The position numbers and the translations under genes were made by a program. A stretch of 64,000 nt of DNA, from the NCBI RefSeq assembly GCF_001757105.1, contig NZ_MDHN01000010.1:185811-249810 (forward strand), read 5' to 3'. Under the pieces are notes generated by a model that saw only the letters and a list, made by a program, of their open reading frames with translations, did no database searches and was not told where the DNA came from. The stretch is from Alteromonas confluentis. GTDB lineage: Bacteria > Pseudomonadota > Gammaproteobacteria > Enterobacterales > Alteromonadaceae. This document shows, in pieces, positions 61,699 to 64,000 of the stretch (its first letter is position 1; each line of letters starts with the position of its first letter).

Positions 61699-62019
61699 TT
61701 ATGCCTGTTCCATGGTGCACATAAGCGGGTGTTGATGCTTACGCGCGTGCTGATTGACCTGCATCACTTTGGTTTCTGCAATCTCTGCAGTATATATGCC
61801 ACAAACGGCTCGTCCCTGATAGTGAACAGTGAGCATAGTTTGATTGGCCTTCTCAGCATCCATATTAAAAAAATGCATGAGTACTTCGACCACGAAGTCC
61901 ATTGGCGTGTAATCGTCGTTGTTTAACAACACTTTATACATCGGAGGCGGCTGCGTCTTCTGACGTTCCGCCAAGCGTTCTTTTTCTCGGTCTATACTGA
62001 TCGCGTTGTCTTTACTCAT
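61699..62019 (-). CDS. clpS: ClpS adaptor protein
   Basis: A 106-residue adaptor that recognises N-terminal Leu, Phe, Tyr or Trp and delivers the protein to ClpA. The pocket segment [15 protein letters not shown] and the downstream [20 protein letters not shown] (with the pocket His) are intact. The N-terminal 20 residues are a flexible charged tail. It heads the clpS-clpA unit and is divergent from cspD, the usual gammaproteobacterial order. Confidence 0.97.
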   Translation of the reverse strand: MSKDNAISIDREKERLAERQKTQPPPMYKVLLNNDDYTPMDFVVEVLMHFFNMDAEKANQTMLTVHYQGRAVCGIYTAEIAETKVMQVNQHARKHQHPLMCTMEQA

Positions 62020-62087
62020 AGTACAATAATAGTGCCTTAGCGCAGATTAGCTGATTTTTTTGCAAATAAATAATCTTTAATTTACGC

Positions 62088-62093
62088 TTGACA
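62088..62093 (+). promoter_or_regulatory. Possible -35 element upstream of cspD
   Basis: A perfect TTGACA lies 127 bases before the cspD start. No convincing -10 sits at 16-18 bases (CTACAG is weak), so the promoter assignment is tentative. Confidence 0.3.
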
Positions 62094-62124
62094 TGCAATG
62101 GTTAAAATATCTACAGTTTTAACT

Positions 62125-62153
62125 ATGGATATTCGAGTGACGCGAATATCCAT
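62125..62153. repeat. 11-base perfect inverted repeat in the clpS-cspD region
   Basis: ATGGATATTCG (62125-62135) and CGAATATCCAT (62143-62153) are separated by 7 bases. No T run follows, so this is not a simple terminator. It could be an operator or a structured part of the long cspD leader. Confidence 0.75.
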
Positions 62154-62219
62154 CGTGTTCCCAACATCTATAGTGGGGGCATTGTATTATGAGTTCAAGG
62201 ATTAAGAGGAAGTCGATGT

Positions 62220-62438
62220 ATGGCGGTTGGTAAAGTTAAATGGTTTAACAATGCTAAAGGATTTGGATTTATCGTTCCGGAAGATGGTGGTGAAGATATT
62301 TTTGCTCACTACTCAACCATCCAAATGGAAGGATATCGTTCTCTGAAAGCAGGCCAGGAAGTAACGTTTGATGTACAGCAAGGTCCTAAGGGCCTGCACG
62401 CGGAAAACATTGGTGTTGTAGAAGAACCTGAACGTTAA
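62220..62438 (+). CDS. cspD: Cold-shock-like protein CspD
   Basis: A 72-residue cold-shock-domain protein. RNA-binding motifs are KGFGFI (RNP1-like) and DIFAHYS (RNP2-like). The YSTIQMEGYRSLKAGQ segment and the position next to clpS identify the CspD group. In E. coli CspD is induced in stationary phase and inhibits DNA replication, binding single-stranded DNA. AAGAGGAAG precedes the ATG. A leader of over 100 bases with an inverted repeat lies upstream. Confidence 0.95.
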   Translation: MAVGKVKWFNNAKGFGFIVPEDGGEDIFAHYSTIQMEGYRSLKAGQEVTFDVQQGPKGLHAENIGVVEEPER

Positions 62439-62456
62439 AATTCAATAAAGCATTCC

Positions 62457-62503
62457 AAAGGGCTTTTTACTGCTTTGAGGCAGTCGGTAGAAAGCCTTTT
62501 TTA
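62457..62503 (+). terminator. Terminator after cspD
   Basis: A long imperfect stem (AAAGGGCTTTTTACTGC paired with GCAGTCGGTAGAAAGCC) is followed by TTTTTT, 19 bases after the cspD stop. Confidence 0.85.
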
Positions 62504-62568
62504 TGCTCCATTTTCTGCGGTGCCTTCTCAATTTACCGCACACCAAATAAAAAACCCGGCGAAAGCCG

Positions 62569-62586
62569 TAATGCCGATCAGTTAAG
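62569..62586. repeat. Left inverted repeat of the IS4-family element
   Basis: Eighteen bases reading TAATGCCGATCAGTTAAG. They match the reverse complement of the right end at 16 of 18 positions; the differences are at bases 8-9. Confidence 0.9.
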
Positions 62587-62627
62587 AATATTTTCATGAT
62601 CGGTTGACCGATCTTTTAAAGGCTTCA

Positions 62628-62664
62628 AAATCCGATATCAGTTTCTGATATCGGATTTTTTTAT
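62628..62664 (+). terminator. Terminator-like hairpin directly before the transposase start
   Basis: A 14-base perfect stem (AAATCCGATATCAG / CTGATATCGGATTT) with a TTT loop is followed by TTTTT, and the transposase ATG begins at 62663. Its position would block transcripts entering from outside the element. Confidence 0.85.
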
Positions 62665-63991
62665 GCCTTTACTTTCCAACCTCGATGAAACATTCAGTCA
62701 TGCTGAAGATTTGAATACTATTGATAAGCTCATGTCTTTTGTTGACCCTGAACTGCTCCAGCAAGCTTATGATTTATCGGGTGTAGCGACCGTCAGACGT
62801 CGCCGGTTGCCGCTGGATTCCGTCGTTTTTACGATTGTGGGAATGAGCCTCTTCCGTAACGACCCTGTCTGGGATGTCGCGAATAAACTCGATGTTTCGC
62901 TGCCGGGTAAAAACCGCTTTGTTGCGCCCAGTGCGGTGGTGCAAGCCCGGCAACGACTGGGGGAGGAAGCTGTCGGTCACGTCTTTAAGTTAATGGCACA
63001 GCGAGCATTTGGAGAGTATGCCTTTGAACAGTGGTGTGGTTTAAATGTCCTGGCGGTTGATGGTGTGATGTTCCGTGCGCAGGATACCAATGAGAATCTT
63101 GATACATTTGGTTGTGACCGGAATGCTAAAGGTGATAATCCTTATCCGCAGGTACGCATGTGCAGCCTGATGGAAACGTCCAGCCATCTTCTATTAGCCA
63201 GTGAATTCGACAGTCGTGATGTCGGCGAGATGTCACTTGCAGAGCGCCTTGTTCCTTCGGTGCCAGATAACTCCCTGACTCTCTTTGACAGAGGATATTA
63301 CTCGTTGGGATTACTCCATCTATGGATGACTAAAGGTGTGAATACCCACTGGATGCTGCCTGCTCGTAAAGATTTACAGTACACAGTAAAGCATCAACTA
63401 AGCGACCATGATGCTGTTGTCACACTGAAAACCTCGCCCCAGGCCAGAAAAAAATTTAGTGGCTTACCTGAGACCCTCGAAGCGAGATTGACCAGCTATG
63501 AAGTCGATGGAAAGACTTACCGTGTGCTTAGTTCAATGGTCAATGCGCTACAGTTTCCCTATGACGAAGTTGTCGATGTGTATGTTCAACGCTGGGAAAT
63601 AGAGCTGGGCTTCAGGGAAATGAAACAAACGATGCATCAGGCAAAACTGACACTCCGAAGCAAGAAGCCGGAGATGGTACGACAGGAGCTCTGGGGGCTA
63701 TTACTCGCCTACAACCTGATTCGAATGATGATGCTGGATGCTGTCAAAGATATGCCGGAGCTATCTCCGTCCCGACTCAGCTTCGGCTTATGCATGAGAC
63801 ACATTATTGTATTCTTCCTGTCAACCATTCCGGAAACCGTTACTAAGCTGCCCGTTCACTATGAATATCTGATGGAATCTCTGAGAATGATGAGGTTGCC
63901 CGACAAACGTCCAGACAGATATTACCCAAGAGCGGTGAGGAAAAAACCGACTAAATACCCCACAAAGAAAAAAGCCAGTCAGCTTAACTGA
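62663..63991 (+). CDS. IS4-family DDE transposase
   Basis: A 442-residue transposase. The DDE catalytic residues are expected in LAVDGVMFR (first Asp), TLFDRGYYS (second Asp) and the Glu of the YREK signature. That signature reads YVQRWEIELGFREMK and fits Y-x2-R-x3-E-x6-K exactly, the IS4-family mark. The N-terminal helical region carries the end-binding function. The frame is intact with no internal stop, so the element may be active. No clear ribosome site is visible because a terminator-like stem and a T run abut the ATG, suggesting translation is kept low. Confidence 0.95.
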   Translation: MPLLSNLDETFSHAEDLNTIDKLMSFVDPELLQQAYDLSGVATVRRRRLPLDSVVFTIVGMSLFRNDPVWDVANKLDVSLPGKNRFVAPSAVVQARQRLGEEAVGHVFKLMAQRAFGEYAFEQWCGLNVLAVDGVMFRAQDTNENLDTFGCDRNAKGDNPYPQVRMCSLMETSSHLLLASEFDSRDVGEMSLAERLVPSVPDNSLTLFDRGYYSLGLLHLWMTKGVNTHWMLPARKDLQYTVKHQLSDHDAVVTLKTSPQARKKFSGLPETLEARLTSYEVDGKTYRVLSSMVNALQFPYDEVVDVYVQRWEIELGFREMKQTMHQAKLTLRSKKPEMVRQELWGLLLAYNLIRMMMLDAVKDMPELSPSRLSFGLCMRHIIVFFLSTIPETVTKLPVHYEYLMESLRMMRLPDKRPDRYYPRAVRKKPTKYPTKKKASQLN

Positions 63992-64000
63992 CTGGCATTA
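63983..64000. repeat. Right inverted repeat of the IS4-family element
   Basis: CTTAACTGACTGGCATTA, the inverted partner of the left end at 16 of 18 positions. It overlaps the last codons of the transposase gene and runs to the end of the window. Confidence 0.9.

Larger units (their letters stand above)
62569..64000 (+). mobile_element. IS4-family insertion sequence
   Basis: A complete IS of about 1432 bases, bounded by imperfect 18-base inverted repeats: TAATGCCGATCAGTTAAG at 62569-62586 and its partner at 63983-64000, whose reverse complement is TAATGCCAGTCAGTTAAG (16 of 18 identical). It holds one transposase gene. The right repeat ends at the last base of the window, so the outer edge and any target-site duplication cannot be confirmed. 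It is inserted downstream of the cspD terminator and disrupts no visible gene. Confidence 0.92.

Overview
The window is chromosomal DNA from a Gram-negative gammaproteobacterium, most like a marine member of the Alteromonadales (Alteromonas/Shewanella relatives). This rests on LptE and RlpA lipoproteins, the leuS-lptE-holA-rsfS-rlmH-mrdAB-rlpA-dacA-ybeD-lipBA order, a HexR-controlled zwf-pgl-edd-glk-eda operon, and an aat-bpt-infA/clpA-clpS/cspD neighbourhood. Almost all of it is coding, and genes are mostly tightly spaced or overlapping. I saw no rRNA, tRNA or CRISPR array.

Layout: 1-3.1 kb, minus-strand DUF2891 protein (cut by the window edge) and a Lon-type protease. 3.4-16.4 kb, a small SRPBCC protein, then the envelope and lipoate block (leuS to lipA). 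16.4-19.2 kb, a three-gene minus-strand operon: a borosin-type peptide alpha-N-methyltransferase, a 68-residue candidate precursor and a membrane-anchored sensor diguanylate cyclase. 19.4-25.3 kb, asparaginase, a DUF2797 protein and a five-gene run of small proteins around a large DUF349 coiled-coil protein. 25.4-30 kb, an AGCS symporter, an M14 carboxypeptidase and a long GAPDH-like protein. 30-41 kb, msrB, gnd, glycogen and maltodextrin genes (glgX, glgB, malQ), gap and a sugar-phosphate mutarotase. 41.3-43.9 kb, a DUF3500 lipoprotein paired with a HupE/UreJ-like membrane protein. 43.9-52.4 kb, the Entner-Doudoroff operon, its regulator hexR and pyruvate kinase. 52.5-59.3 kb, a YdjA-type nitroreductase, sppA, sprT, yfbV, trxB, aat, bpt and infA. 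59.4-62.4 kb, clpA, clpS and cspD. 62.6-64 kb, an IS4-family insertion sequence whose right inverted repeat ends at the last base.

How the genes fit together: the central-carbon genes form a unit in which HexR-like palindromes lie before zwf/hexR, pyruvate kinase and gap. Glucokinase, Zwf, Pgl, Edd and Eda take glucose to pyruvate and glyceraldehyde-3-phosphate, Gnd opens the oxidative pentose branch, and GlgX/GlgB/MalQ handle alpha-glucans. Aat, Bpt, ClpS and ClpA make up nearly the whole bacterial N-degron pathway.

The most interesting locus is the borosin operon. The methyltransferase keeps the residues known to matter in OphMA/SonM-type enzymes. The precursor gene overlaps it by 17 bases, and the diguanylate cyclase follows 5 bases later. 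That linkage suggests a backbone-N-methylated peptide tied to c-di-GMP signalling.
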